Below are positions 7,938 to 16,193 of a stretch of DNA of 33,249 nt, in pieces. Each line of letters starts with the position of its first letter. Within the stretch, counting starts at the first letter, position 1. This stretch comes from a bacterium (GTDB lineage Bacteria > Planctomycetota > UBA1135 > GCA-002686595): positions 1 to 33,249 of the forward strand of contig JAAETM010000712.1 in the NCBI GenBank assembly GCA_024228395.1. Reading direction: 5' to 3'. The translations under genes and the position numbers were made by a program. The notes beneath the pieces are model-generated. The model was not told the origin of the DNA. It searched no databases and worked only from the letters and a program-made list of their open reading frames with translations.

Positions 7938-9299
7938 ATGCGCAAAAAACAGGCTGGCTCCATGGACGAAAACACACCGAATGGGCCGCATGCGCGACTT
8001 CGTTTGGCACTGCGAGGCTTCGCTGCGGTCTGCTTTTGCCTGGGTTTGTCGAGCTGCGGCGAAAAGAGCCAGAGCAAAGCGCTGCCCCTGGATGATGCCG
8101 ATTTCTTGGCACGGGCGAGTGGGTTTGTGAGCGAACCGCTGCCGGATGCGGATTTGACAAATCGGTTTTGTGAGAACGAGAAGGCGGCGCTGTTTGGCCG
8201 GCGTTTGTTTGGGGAGATGGCGTTTTCGGGAGAGGGCACGCGCTCCTGCATTTCATGCCACGACCCATCCCACGGCTTCGCCGATACGCGGAGTCTGTCC
8301 CATGGCGAGGGAGACGTAAATCGACATGCGCCCACACTGATCAATGTGGCCTACGGGCAGTGGTTTGGTTGGGGTGGCAAAGCGGATAGCCTTTGGAGCC
8401 AGGCCCTCGGCCCCTTGGAGCATCCCGCCGAAATGGGTGGGGATCGCTTAGCGATCGCGCACCACCTGTCGAATACGCCGGAGTTGGCGAAGACCTACGG
8501 CGAACTATTCGGGACCCTGCCGGCGCTGAATGACGCCGCCCGTTTTCCGGCCCATGGGTTGCCATCTGGCGCGGACCCGGGAGGCAAGCGCGCGACCGCC
8601 AGCGCCGCTTGGGAAGCGATGGCCGATGGGGACCGCCAGACGATCAATCGCATCTTCAGCAATGTGGGCAAGGCTCTGGCCGCCTACGAAACAAAGCTGA
8701 TCTCAGGGCCCTCCCCCTTCGACCGCAGGGTGCGCGCCCTGCAGCGTGGGGATTGCGAGCCGGTGGAAGGCTGGGACGCTGCGGCGGCCCGGGGGTTCGA
8801 CCTGTTCACAGGCCATGCCATGTGCGTGGTTTGCCATTCGGGGCCGCGTTTTTCAGACGGGGAGTTCCACAACACGGGGGCGCCGCCCCTGCACGGGGGC
8901 GAGCCCGTGGATCCGGGGCGCTACCAGGGTGGGCCTACCTTGCAAGCCAGTATTTTCCGGGCTGGCGGGGCCTTCAGCGACCACACCAGCGGACAACGCG
9001 CCGAGCGAACAAAGCGCCTGAAGACCGGATCGGAGCAGTGGGGCGAATTCAAAACCCCGTCCCTTCGCAACCTGGTGGAGCGGCCGCCGTATATGCACCA
9101 GGGCCAATTTGAGGACCTGGAGCAGGTGGTGGATTTCTACGACACCCGGGAGAATTCGGTGGGTCAGAGCCATCATCAGGAACAAATCCTGCGCCCGCTG
9201 AGTCTCACTGAGGAGCAGCGTTCGGACCTCCTGGCCTTCTTGAGGGCCCTTCAGGGGGGCCCGGTTTCCGCCCCTTGGGCGACCCCCAGACCCTTCTGA
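7938..9299 (+). CDS. Di-heme cytochrome c peroxidase (CcpA/MauG family) lipoprotein
   Basis: From the ATG at 7938 this gives 453 residues. Two haem-binding motifs are visible: CISCH (about residues 104-108, in GTRSCISCHDPSHGFAD) and CVVCH (about 296-300, in TGHAMCVVCHSGPRFSDG). The family sequence FGWGGKADSLWSQALGPLEH lies between them, and FKTPSLRNLVERPPYMHQG near the C-terminus carries the expected distal His region. A hydrophobic N-terminal segment ending LGLSSCGE suggests a lipoprotein anchor. These enzymes act in the periplasm, reducing peroxide or oxidising protein side chains (the MauG/MbnH branch). Other possible starts are TTG 7905 and ATG 7962; none has a clear Shine-Dalgarno. The operon context with an NHL propeller and a YtkA-like protein suggests a dedicated redox module. 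Confidence 0.92.
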   Translation: MRKKQAGSMDENTPNGPHARLRLALRGFAAVCFCLGLSSCGEKSQSKALPLDDADFLARASGFVSEPLPDADLTNRFCENEKAALFGRRLFGEMAFSGEGTRSCISCHDPSHGFADTRSLSHGEGDVNRHAPTLINVAYGQWFGWGGKADSLWSQALGPLEHPAEMGGDRLAIAHHLSNTPELAKTYGELFGTLPALNDAARFPAHGLPSGADPGGKRATASAAWEAMADGDRQTINRIFSNVGKALAAYETKLISGPSPFDRRVRALQRGDCEPVEGWDAAAARGFDLFTGHAMCVVCHSGPRFSDGEFHNTGAPPLHGGEPVDPGRYQGGPTLQASIFRAGGAFSDHTSGQRAERTKRLKTGSEQWGEFKTPSLRNLVERPPYMHQGQFEDLEQVVDFYDTRENSVGQSHHQEQILRPLSLTEEQRSDLLAFLRALQGGPVSAPWATPRPF

Positions 9300-9372
9300 C
9301 CCGAATTCCAGCCAATACCCTATACTCAAAGGGCACAGCTGGAGCCCTCCCCCGGGGTCCCAGGCGACTGTC

Positions 9373-11952
9373 ATGCCTCTCCCCATGTCCCCCATGCGAA
9401 TAACCATCCCCGCCTACGCACTGAGCGCCCTCATTCTAGGCTCCCTCGCCGCACCTGCAACGGCCCACGAAGATGACCCGAAAATTCTGGACCGGGTGCC
9501 CCCGATCTCCAGCAAGGGATTTCGGCGTAGCGTGGCCCAAGGGGCACAGGCCACGGCCCTTGGAGGGGCTGGAATGTTTCAAGGAACGACATTTGATTCC
9601 AGTGGCGTGCAACTGCTTTCGTGGATTCCCTTGAACCTGATCGATGGCTCCCAGTCGGGCAACGATTGCTGGGGTTACGTCTCCCCCACGGGGCGCGAGA
9701 TCGGCATCATCGGCACCCACTCTGGAACCGCGTTTTTTGACCTGAGTGACCCGGGCAACCCGCTGCAAATCGGTTACGTCGACGGTCCCAATAGCCTGTG
9801 GCGCGACATCAAGGTTTTCGGTCACCACGCATATTCGGTGAACGAGAATAGTGGAGGCGTGCAGATCATAGATCTGAGCAATGTGGATACTGGCCAAGTG
9901 ACCCAGGTGGGAACGGTCAACGGCTCTGGCGGTACCTCGACCCACAACATCGTCATCGATGAGGTTAGCGGTTACATGTACCGTTCAGGCGGAGACAACA
10001 ACGGCCTGCGCATGTTCGACCTGAACGCCAACCCGGCAGCCCCCACCTTCGTGGGACAGTGGAACACCAAGTACGTGCACGACGCCCAAGTGGTCACCTA
10101 CACGACCGGTCCGTACGCGGGCAGGCAAGTGGCCTTCTGCTGTGCTGGTTTCAATGGTGGCTACGGCAATACCGGCCTGACCATCGTGGACGTGACCGAC
10201 AAAGCAAACCCCGTGATCATGGGTGAAGCGTTCTACTCAAACCCGGCTTACTCGCACCAGGGTTGGCTATCCGAGGACCGCACCCTGTTCTACCTGGGCG
10301 ACGAACTGGATGAGGACGGCACCCTGCCGACGACCACCCACGTGATCGACGTGTCCAACCTGAACAACCCGGTGACGCAGGGCTCCTTCACCAACGGCAA
10401 CACCGCCATCGGTCACAACCTGTACACCCACAATGGCCTGATCTACGCCGCCAACTACACCAGTGGTCTGCGCATTTTCGATTATGCCTCCAACCCGCAA
10501 AACCCCCTCGAAGTGGGCTACTTCGACACCTGGCCGAGCAACGATGCGGACAGCTTCAACGGCTTGTGGAGCGTCTATCCGTACTTCCCCAGCGGTGTCG
10601 TCATCGGCAGCGACCTGGAGCGCGGGCTATTCGTTTGGTACGCGGGGGATCCCCTGCTCGACGTGACTGTGGTGGGCGGTGCTCCGGCCCTCATCAACCC
10701 AAACGGCATGGCGTTGGACATTACCATCAGCGAAGCGACCGCCGGGCAATTGGCCGCCGGTACGGCCGCCCTGGTCTATAACGCTGGGGCGGGTGCGATC
10801 AACGTCCCTTTGACCCACGTTTCCGGGGATCAGTTCACCGTGGACTTCCCCACTTTGCCCTGCGGCAGCAGCGTGAATTGGTACATCACCGCCAATAGCA
10901 CCTCCGGCTTGAGCTGGAGTGCGCCGAGTGCAGCCCCCTCCGAGTCATTTAGCTCCCTGGTGGGCTTCGGCACCACGGACCTGGCCCTCTTCGAAATGGA
11001 GTCCACCGGCGGCTGGGTTTCTGGCACAGCTGGTGACAACGCCACCACCGGTTTTTGGACCCGCGGAAACCCCAACGGCACCGCAGCCCAGCCCGAGGAC
11101 GACCACACGGTCGCCGGAACCGATTGCTGGTTCACCGGCCAGGCCAACCCCGGTCAGAGCGTGGGCACCAACGACGTGGACGGCGGCTCGACCACCCTGG
11201 TCTCCCCCATCTTCGACCTGAGCGGGAACCCCGATGCCCGCATCGAGTACTGGCGCTGGTACGTGAACAACGGCAACAACAGCGTGGATGATTCCATGTA
11301 TGTGGAGATCACGGACGATGGCACCAACTGGGTCAGCGTGGAAACGCTGGGTCCTGGCCACCTCGAAGCTAGCGGCGGATGGTACCAGCACACCTTCATG
11401 GCTGCCGACCTGATCTCCACGACCAGCGCGGTGCAGCTGCGCTTCCGAGTGGGAGACCTGGGTAGTGGTTCGATCGTCGAGGCTGCTATCGATGACTTCC
11501 GCATCAAAGAAACGGACTGCTCCGGCGGTTCCATGACGATCTACTGCACGCCGGCCGTGGCCAATTCCACCTTCCTTCCGGCTGTGATTTCTGGTCAAGG
11601 TTCCACCACAGTCAGCGACAACGATCTGACCCTGACGGCTGATCAGTTGCCCACCAACCAGTTCGCATACTTCCTGGCAGCCACCGGATCGGGCCTCATC
11701 GCCTCGCCTCCGGGCTCCATGGGCAATCTATGTTTGGGTGGAGCCTTGGCGCGCCTCAACGCCACGTTGCAAATCCGCTTCACCGGCGCCTCCGGTAGCA
11801 TCGCCTTGCAATTGGACCTGACCAACATGCCCACAAACCCGGCCCAGCCGGTGATGGCGGGGCAAACTTGGTATTTCCAAGCTTGGTACCGGGACACCCT
11901 TTTGACAAGCACGTCGAACTTCACCGACGGCTTGCAGGTCACCTTCCAGTAA
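9373..11952 (+). CDS. Choice-of-anchor B family secreted protein
   Basis: A protein of 859 residues. A signal peptide (ITIPAYALSALILGSLAA, cleavage near ATA-HE) fits starts at 9373, 9385 or 9394. Residues 60-430 match the choice-of-anchor B propeller: GNDCWGYVSPTGREIGIIGT, then LWRDIKVFGHHAYSVNEN, GGTSTHNIVIDEVSGYMYRS and AYSHQGWLSEDRTLFYLGDE. LVIVD-like blades (TIVDVTDKANPVIMG) occur among these. A short linker domain follows, then at about 535-720 a jelly-roll domain (DLALFEMESTGGWVSG to AAIDDFRIKETDC). The last about 135 residues (YCTPAVANS to FTDGLQVTFQ) are closely similar to the C-terminus of the FG-GAP protein at 22411-24126. It is probably exported and surface-attached. A terminator follows at 11973-12019. 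Confidence 0.9.
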   Translation: MPLPMSPMRITIPAYALSALILGSLAAPATAHEDDPKILDRVPPISSKGFRRSVAQGAQATALGGAGMFQGTTFDSSGVQLLSWIPLNLIDGSQSGNDCWGYVSPTGREIGIIGTHSGTAFFDLSDPGNPLQIGYVDGPNSLWRDIKVFGHHAYSVNENSGGVQIIDLSNVDTGQVTQVGTVNGSGGTSTHNIVIDEVSGYMYRSGGDNNGLRMFDLNANPAAPTFVGQWNTKYVHDAQVVTYTTGPYAGRQVAFCCAGFNGGYGNTGLTIVDVTDKANPVIMGEAFYSNPAYSHQGWLSEDRTLFYLGDELDEDGTLPTTTHVIDVSNLNNPVTQGSFTNGNTAIGHNLYTHNGLIYAANYTSGLRIFDYASNPQNPLEVGYFDTWPSNDADSFNGLWSVYPYFPSGVVIGSDLERGLFVWYAGDPLLDVTVVGGAPALINPNGMALDITISEATAGQLAAGTAALVYNAGAGAINVPLTHVSGDQFTVDFPTLPCGSSVNWYITANSTSGLSWSAPSAAPSESFSSLVGFGTTDLALFEMESTGGWVSGTAGDNATTGFWTRGNPNGTAAQPEDDHTVAGTDCWFTGQANPGQSVGTNDVDGGSTTLVSPIFDLSGNPDARIEYWRWYVNNGNNSVDDSMYVEITDDGTNWVSVETLGPGHLEASGGWYQHTFMAADLISTTSAVQLRFRVGDLGSGSIVEAAIDDFRIKETDCSGGSMTIYCTPAVANSTFLPAVISGQGSTTVSDNDLTLTADQLPTNQFAYFLAATGSGLIASPPGSMGNLCLGGALARLNATLQIRFTGASGSIALQLDLTNMPTNPAQPVMAGQTWYFQAWYRDTLLTSTSNFTDGLQVTFQ

Positions 11953-11972
11953 TCCGAAGGGAAACACAAAAC

Positions 11973-12019
11973 GCGCCCCGGCAAAGGTTGTGAAACCTCC
12001 GCTGGGGTGCCTTTTTTTT
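11973..12019 (+). terminator. Rho-independent terminator of the choice-of-anchor B gene
   Basis: GCGCCCC pairs with GGGGTGC (one wobble), with an inner AGG/CCT pairing and a loop. Eight T residues follow at 12012-12019. It begins about 20 bases after the stop at 11952. Confidence 0.85.
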
Positions 12020-12034
12020 GATGCTCCATACAAA

Positions 12035-12064
12035 GAGCTGCAAGGTGATCAAACCTTGCAGCTC
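12035..12064 (-). terminator. Hairpin after the minor-pilin operon
   Basis: A perfect 11-bp stem GAGCTGCAAGG / CCTTGCAGCTC with an 8-base loop lies 57 bases beyond the minus-strand stop at 12122. The minus-strand readout then continues TTTGTAT. The convergent plus-strand terminator is directly adjacent, so the two units are insulated from each other. Confidence 0.65.
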
Positions 12065-12121
12065 CCTTCTCCATCCAGAGAACCCCCACCCTCTGACTCA
12101 TAGAGGGGAAGGTGTTTCAGG

Positions 12122-13954
12122 CTACCAACTCACGACTTGGCGGGAGTTCACAACCATGGGCGTGAAGGGCGGCAGATTGCCTACTTGATTGAAGTCCGTG
12201 TCGTAACTCCAATTGCGGCACGGGGCTTCGTAGCGGTCCGAACCGTACTGCCAATCTCCGGTGGCGTACTCGCTGTCCCAGGTGTTCACAAAGGAACCCG
12301 AAATGTTGCAGTTGACATTACTCCATTTCTCGTGGAAGCGCGGCAGATTTTCCAAGCCACCGTTGTAGCGCCCAGATTCTGATTCGTAGTTACCGGTGAT
12401 GAACGCGCAGTTGTAGGAGGTCTCCGTGGCTGTTGGCAAACTACCGGGAGTCTTGGAGCCATCCCAAGCATTCGACAACAGGTTGACCGCATCACCGATG
12501 ACAGAGGCAGCTTGTTTGTTGACTATGTTGTAATCGCCCTGCACGTAAATGGAACCTTCGCAGGCGACGGTCAGGGGGCCTGTCAATTCGCTGCCATTGG
12601 TGATCATGACCCCCTTGGCCTCCGTGCCCTCACCCATTCCGTAGTGGGCCGTGTACAGCAAGCCATTTTCCGGGAACAGCTCGGCTTGGCCCAAGAGGGC
12701 CATATTGATCGCCACCACGGGCGTATGGTTGTTGGAGCTTTCGGATTGGCGCATATCCGGAACGGAGTTCAAGTTCAAGGCACCGGAAGCCGCCACTAGC
12801 TGATGATAACTGGTGCCTTCGGAGTTGGTGAGCGCCCCATTGGGACCAAATACTTCGAAGTCCGTTCCCGCCTCATTCACGATGATCGAAAGACCGGCGT
12901 TCTCATGGAAGTACCCCATTTCGTGGGTGCCCATTCCTGCGCCAGCAAATACGTATTCCCCGGTGCCCTCGTCGAATACGTAGGATCCCTCCTCGGACTC
13001 CTCGTACATGGCGATCGATCCGATGTTGGGTGTTGAAGCCTCCTGCAGATCATGTTCACCGGTCAAGACCGTGTGACCCGACCCACCCAGGTATCCCGAA
13101 GGTTCGTCCCAGCGCTCCAATGCACCCGCTGCAAAGGGCAACCAATCATTGGGCCCGTCCAGAAAACCGTCACCATCCGCATCGTAGCCTTCGGTGAAAC
13201 TGCTGTCGTAACCAGACTCCGAATCCACTCCCAAGCTCGAGAACTGGGACTGGGAGAGCATGGCATTGAAATTGGCGGGCTCAGAAGAATCGTAGGGGTT
13301 GGCCACCCACTCCCGAATGTTCACGGTGCCGCCGGCCAGTCCACCGTCCTTCCGTGTGCGATACACCTTGCCAAGGGCATGCACGTAGTTGGTATCCATG
13401 GTCAAGGTGTTGCCACAGCCCAGGTACATGTCGCCATTCGCGTGTACCCGACCACCCAAGGTCATGCTGGGCCCAGGCAGAATCTCCAAGTCTGAGTTGT
13501 AAAGCACAGCGAATTGGAAGATGGGTGTCGTTTCGGTGGCAACCAAACGGTTGACCACGCATTGACGACCATCCTGGTTGGCGGTGGCGGTGATTTCGTA
13601 GGCATCGATCAGGGTCTGGATACCCTCCGGGCCCACGCGGCTGCGAGTTTCTCCGACCTTGGTGATGCTGTAGGTAACTTCCTCGTCCCCCACGAGCATG
13701 GTCCCCAACTCAGGTGGATTGTTCCAGTTGGCGACCGCATCGGCAACCGTTGTGCTGGCCACGTCCGCCGCCCCTTCTGCCAGGAACCGCGCCTTGACCT
13801 TGTCCTTGCGCAGGTCCACCTGCTGCACCGCATTGCTAGCGTTTGCGAACATCATGGAGACCATGCCTGCGGCCACCATGGCGCCAAAGATGGCGTAGAC
13901 CACAGCTACGCCCTCGCATCCCGTGGCTCGTCTGCTTGTTCGATACATTTTCAT
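12122..13954 (-). CDS. PilX-like pilus-assembly / exported protein
   Basis: A protein of 610 residues. The N-terminus (RRATGCEGVAVVYAIFGAMV, then AAGMVSMMFANASNAVQQVD) is a PilX-type hydrophobic helix, followed by a helix containing KARFLAEGAADVASTTVADA. There is no standard Gly-Phe prepilin cleavage motif with Glu at +5. The body is beta-rich, with RVHANGDMYLGCGNTLTMDT and ACEGSIYVQGDYNIV. It carries one calcium-loop-like segment DADGDGFLDGPND (about residues 238-250). The ATG overlaps the stop of the upstream PilW-like gene (ATGA), giving translational coupling. The frame is open far upstream, but that part is inside the neighbouring gene. It is the largest and last gene of a three-gene minor-pilin set. 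It could serve as a pilus tip or surface protein; the tip role is inferred. Confidence 0.82.
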   Translation of the reverse strand: MKMYRTSRRATGCEGVAVVYAIFGAMVAAGMVSMMFANASNAVQQVDLRKDKVKARFLAEGAADVASTTVADAVANWNNPPELGTMLVGDEEVTYSITKVGETRSRVGPEGIQTLIDAYEITATANQDGRQCVVNRLVATETTPIFQFAVLYNSDLEILPGPSMTLGGRVHANGDMYLGCGNTLTMDTNYVHALGKVYRTRKDGGLAGGTVNIREWVANPYDSSEPANFNAMLSQSQFSSLGVDSESGYDSSFTEGYDADGDGFLDGPNDWLPFAAGALERWDEPSGYLGGSGHTVLTGEHDLQEASTPNIGSIAMYEESEEGSYVFDEGTGEYVFAGAGMGTHEMGYFHENAGLSIIVNEAGTDFEVFGPNGALTNSEGTSYHQLVAASGALNLNSVPDMRQSESSNNHTPVVAINMALLGQAELFPENGLLYTAHYGMGEGTEAKGVMITNGSELTGPLTVACEGSIYVQGDYNIVNKQAASVIGDAVNLLSNAWDGSKTPGSLPTATETSYNCAFITGNYESESGRYNGGLENLPRFHEKWSNVNCNISGSFVNTWDSEYATGDWQYGSDRYEAPCRNWSYDTDFNQVGNLPPFTPMVVNSRQVVSW

Positions 13955-14739
13955 TCTAAGTCCCCGTTCTGAAGTTTGATCACCCATTGGGCGGAGTGCC
14001 GATATGTCACCCCGTCCGAATCCGTTTTGCGCAAGAAGAGAGTTATTCTCAGCGCGTTCGTGGGAATCTGATATCCCGTTTCTACCGGCGTTTCCACTTG
14101 GAAACGCTCCACACCGTGGGCCACGCGACGGTCCAGGACCCCGCCAACCCAGCGCTCCAAGTACGTGCGACCATTGGGACCATCGAGAACTGCATAGCGC
14201 ACTTCCTCCAGGTTCCACACGAGACCTGTTTCAGGGTCCACGCGGTACAGGTTCACATCCCAGGCTTGAGTATCCTCCCATTCTTCACTCAGCACGCCGT
14301 CCCCGTTGCCGTCAAGTTCGGGGGTACCGTTGAGGTCCAAGTCCATGTCAGGACGACCGTTGTCGTCCATATCCGCTGGCTCCAAAAAGATCACCGCCCG
14401 GTGGGCTCCGAAATCGAATTCATTGGCTGTGGCGACTTGGATTCCAGGTGCATAGGCATGGGCCGCAAACCCCGCTCCGGGAACTCCATCCTCAAATACA
14501 TGGGGAAATGATCGCCCATCAATCGACATGAATCCTGAGTTTCGTAGGTCTGAGAACAGGGCTCTCTGTGCTTTGGAGGACTGCTGCTGCAAAAAACTCA
14601 AACTGCCCCCAGTTTGCGAGAGGGAGTCGATGCCGCTCGAAACCATAACTAGACTGCGAGCCAAAACAGCCAGGATTGTCGCGCTCACAATGAGTTCTAT
14701 TAGGGTGAACCCCGAATGCTTATTTCTCTTGTTCCACAT
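13951..14739 (-). CDS. PilW-like minor pilin (type IV pilus / type II secretion)
   Basis: A protein of 262 residues with a textbook prepilin N-terminus: MWNKRNKHSG, cleavage, then FTLIELIVSATILAVLA with Glu at +5. PilD-type peptidase would cleave after Gly10. Residues 40-75 continue the alpha helix. The globular part includes an Asp/Asn-rich stretch at about 123-154 (DMDDNGRPD, then LDGNGDGVLSEEW). This looks like EF-hand or dockerin-type calcium loops and is unusual for PilW. The C-terminal region (NALRITLFLRKTD to YRHSAQWVIKLQ) is the typical PilW strand pattern. Its ATG shares one base with the stop of the upstream gene (TAATG), and its own stop overlaps the ATG of the downstream gene. The three genes are clearly translated as a unit. 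Confidence 0.88.
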   Translation of the reverse strand: MWNKRNKHSGFTLIELIVSATILAVLARSLVMVSSGIDSLSQTGGSLSFLQQQSSKAQRALFSDLRNSGFMSIDGRSFPHVFEDGVPGAGFAAHAYAPGIQVATANEFDFGAHRAVIFLEPADMDDNGRPDMDLDLNGTPELDGNGDGVLSEEWEDTQAWDVNLYRVDPETGLVWNLEEVRYAVLDGPNGRTYLERWVGGVLDRRVAHGVERFQVETPVETGYQIPTNALRITLFLRKTDSDGVTYRHSAQWVIKLQNGDLE

Positions 14740-15203
14740 TACTCAACCCTCGCGGTCTGTAGGGATTCAGTGCGCTGGGCGCCCCGATTGTTGGTCCAGC
14801 GAGCCGTTAGCACAATACGCAATGGGTCGGGCAATTCATTGCCTTGAACGTATTCGGGGTAGCTCACCACGATGCGTTGATCGCGCAGGTGCAGATCATC
14901 GTATTGGGCGATGTTTTCGTCGTGCTCGTAGGTGCTTCCAGGCACGGCCAGTGAGCCTATGGGCGAGGTACGCACCTGATCCATGGCGGCTTCCAAATCG
15001 GAAATGGCCACGCCGACGTCGCGACTTTGATGAACCATGCGCATGGAGATCAGCTGGCTCATGAATGCTGCGGAAGTCACGATGAGCAGTATGACGATGG
15101 CGACCATGACATCCACCAGACACAGCCCTGTTCGAGCCTTTCGCCTGGGACTATTACTTAGTGCCCCATTACATTGAGACACAATCCTAGCGGGAGATTT
15201 CAT
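14739..15203 (-). CDS. PilV-like minor pilin with atypical cleavage motif
   Basis: A protein of 154 residues. The hydrophobic helix RTGLCLVDVMVAIVILLIVT sits where a prepilin signal is expected. After the conserved Gly the mature residue would be Leu rather than Phe, and position +5 is Asp rather than Glu. The rest (LISMRMVHQSRDVGVAISDL, then a small beta domain ending LRIVLTARWTNNRGAQR) fits PilV/GspI-like minor pilins. The start is set by a good Shine-Dalgarno: GAAGGA lies a few bases upstream of the ATG at 15203. The in-frame upstream start at 15230 would have none. It is the first gene of the coupled pilin operon, with a candidate promoter at 15280-15307. Confidence 0.82.
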   Translation of the reverse strand: MKSPARIVSQCNGALSNSPRRKARTGLCLVDVMVAIVILLIVTSAAFMSQLISMRMVHQSRDVGVAISDLEAAMDQVRTSPIGSLAVPGSTYEHDENIAQYDDLHLRDQRIVVSYPEYVQGNELPDPLRIVLTARWTNNRGAQRTESLQTARVE

Positions 15204-15279
15204 TCTGATTCCTTCTAAACGACCCCTCAATCGCTCCCCATAGAATGACCCTACAACGAATAAGATTCATTCGTGAAGG

Positions 15280-15307
15280 AGCATACCCCACTAGCAGCGT
15301 TTGGCAA
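15280..15307 (-). promoter_or_regulatory. Candidate promoter of the minor-pilin operon
   Basis: On the minus strand TTGCCA (15307-15302), a 16-base spacer and TATGCT (15285-15280) lie about 75 bases upstream of the PilV-like ATG. The -35 matches five of six consensus bases. Confidence 0.45.
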
Positions 15308-15359
15308 TTTGCGCGCGCCAATATTCGACGACGCGTCCCACAAAGCTATTCAATGTGCA

Positions 15360-16154
15360 TCATGCCGAGCCGTAGGTCGCAAATCGGACTTCGGTAAAAC
15401 CAAGGGGCACCAGGCACTGCTCGATTTCGGTACACAATTCCTGTGCCCTCAAACGCTCCTGCGCACCAACTTCCACGCGGGCCAGGCGCCCGTGATGGCG
15501 CACACGGAGGATGCGAAAGCCCAGGGCACGCACGGCCTCCTCTGCGAGTTCCACGGTCTTGAGGCGGCCGGAGGTCACCTCGGAGCCCACCGGAATTCGC
15601 GAGGCCAAACACGCGGAAGCGGGCTTGTCCGCCACCTGCAAGCCGAAATGGCCAGCAAGGCGTCGCACGTCCTGCTTGTCCAAACCAGCGGCACTGAGTG
15701 GGGCAACCACTCCAAACTCGCGGGCGGCTTGGGCCCCGGGTCGATGGTCTGAAAAGTCGTCCGTGATTTCCCCAAAGGCCATCCAAGGGATCTGCTCCCG
15801 GGTGCAGACCTTCTCCATGGCGCGAAACAAGGCGGCCTTGCAGAAATAACAACGCTGACCGAGATTGGCCTGATAGTCCGGGTCTTGCCCCTCATCCGTC
15901 CGCACAACCGTGAGGCGGGCCTCCAGCTGCGCGGCGATTTCACGGGCCTCAGCAAGCTCGCGACGCGGCAAGGAAGCCGAGTCTGCGATCACGGCCAGGG
16001 CCCTATCGCCCAGTTCATCCTGGGCCACCGCCAACAGGGCACTGGAATCAACGCCACCGGAAAAGGCAATGGCCACCCTGCCCAGCTTGCGCAGGTGTGC
16101 GCGCAGCTCGAGAACTTTTTCCCCGTGGGAGATCGTGGTGTTGTTGTTGGACAA
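15360..16154 (-). CDS. larE: LarE-type ATP-dependent sulfur transferase
   Basis: From TTG 16154 this gives 264 residues. The PP-loop SGGVDSS (about residues 32-38) binds ATP for substrate adenylation. LarE inserts sulfur into the nicotinic-acid-derived nickel-pincer cofactor of lactate racemase and related LarA enzymes. The family's cysteine region KPASACLASRIP is present (Cys about 182), and so is an extra CxxC pair in QRCYFCKAALF (about 102 and 105). No ATG exists in frame upstream of the PP-loop. TTG 16154 is preferred because AGGGG lies just upstream; TTG 16172 is the alternative. larA, larB and larC are not in the window. It probably shares a transcript with the carbonic-anhydrase-like gene about 40 bases upstream. 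The enzyme is cytosolic. Confidence 0.88.
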   Translation of the reverse strand: MSNNNTTISHGEKVLELRAHLRKLGRVAIAFSGGVDSSALLAVAQDELGDRALAVIADSASLPRRELAEAREIAAQLEARLTVVRTDEGQDPDYQANLGQRCYFCKAALFRAMEKVCTREQIPWMAFGEITDDFSDHRPGAQAAREFGVVAPLSAAGLDKQDVRRLAGHFGLQVADKPASACLASRIPVGSEVTSGRLKTVELAEEAVRALGFRILRVRHHGRLARVEVGAQERLRAQELCTEIEQCLVPLGFTEVRFATYGSA

Positions 16155-16193
16155 AGAACCCCTCAGGGTCAAACCGGCTTGCAGCGCACGGTG

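Noticed and set aside
7384..8337. 317-residue open frame on the minus strand
   Set aside because: It is antisense to the YtkA-like and peroxidase genes, both with clear family motifs, and has no motif of its own.
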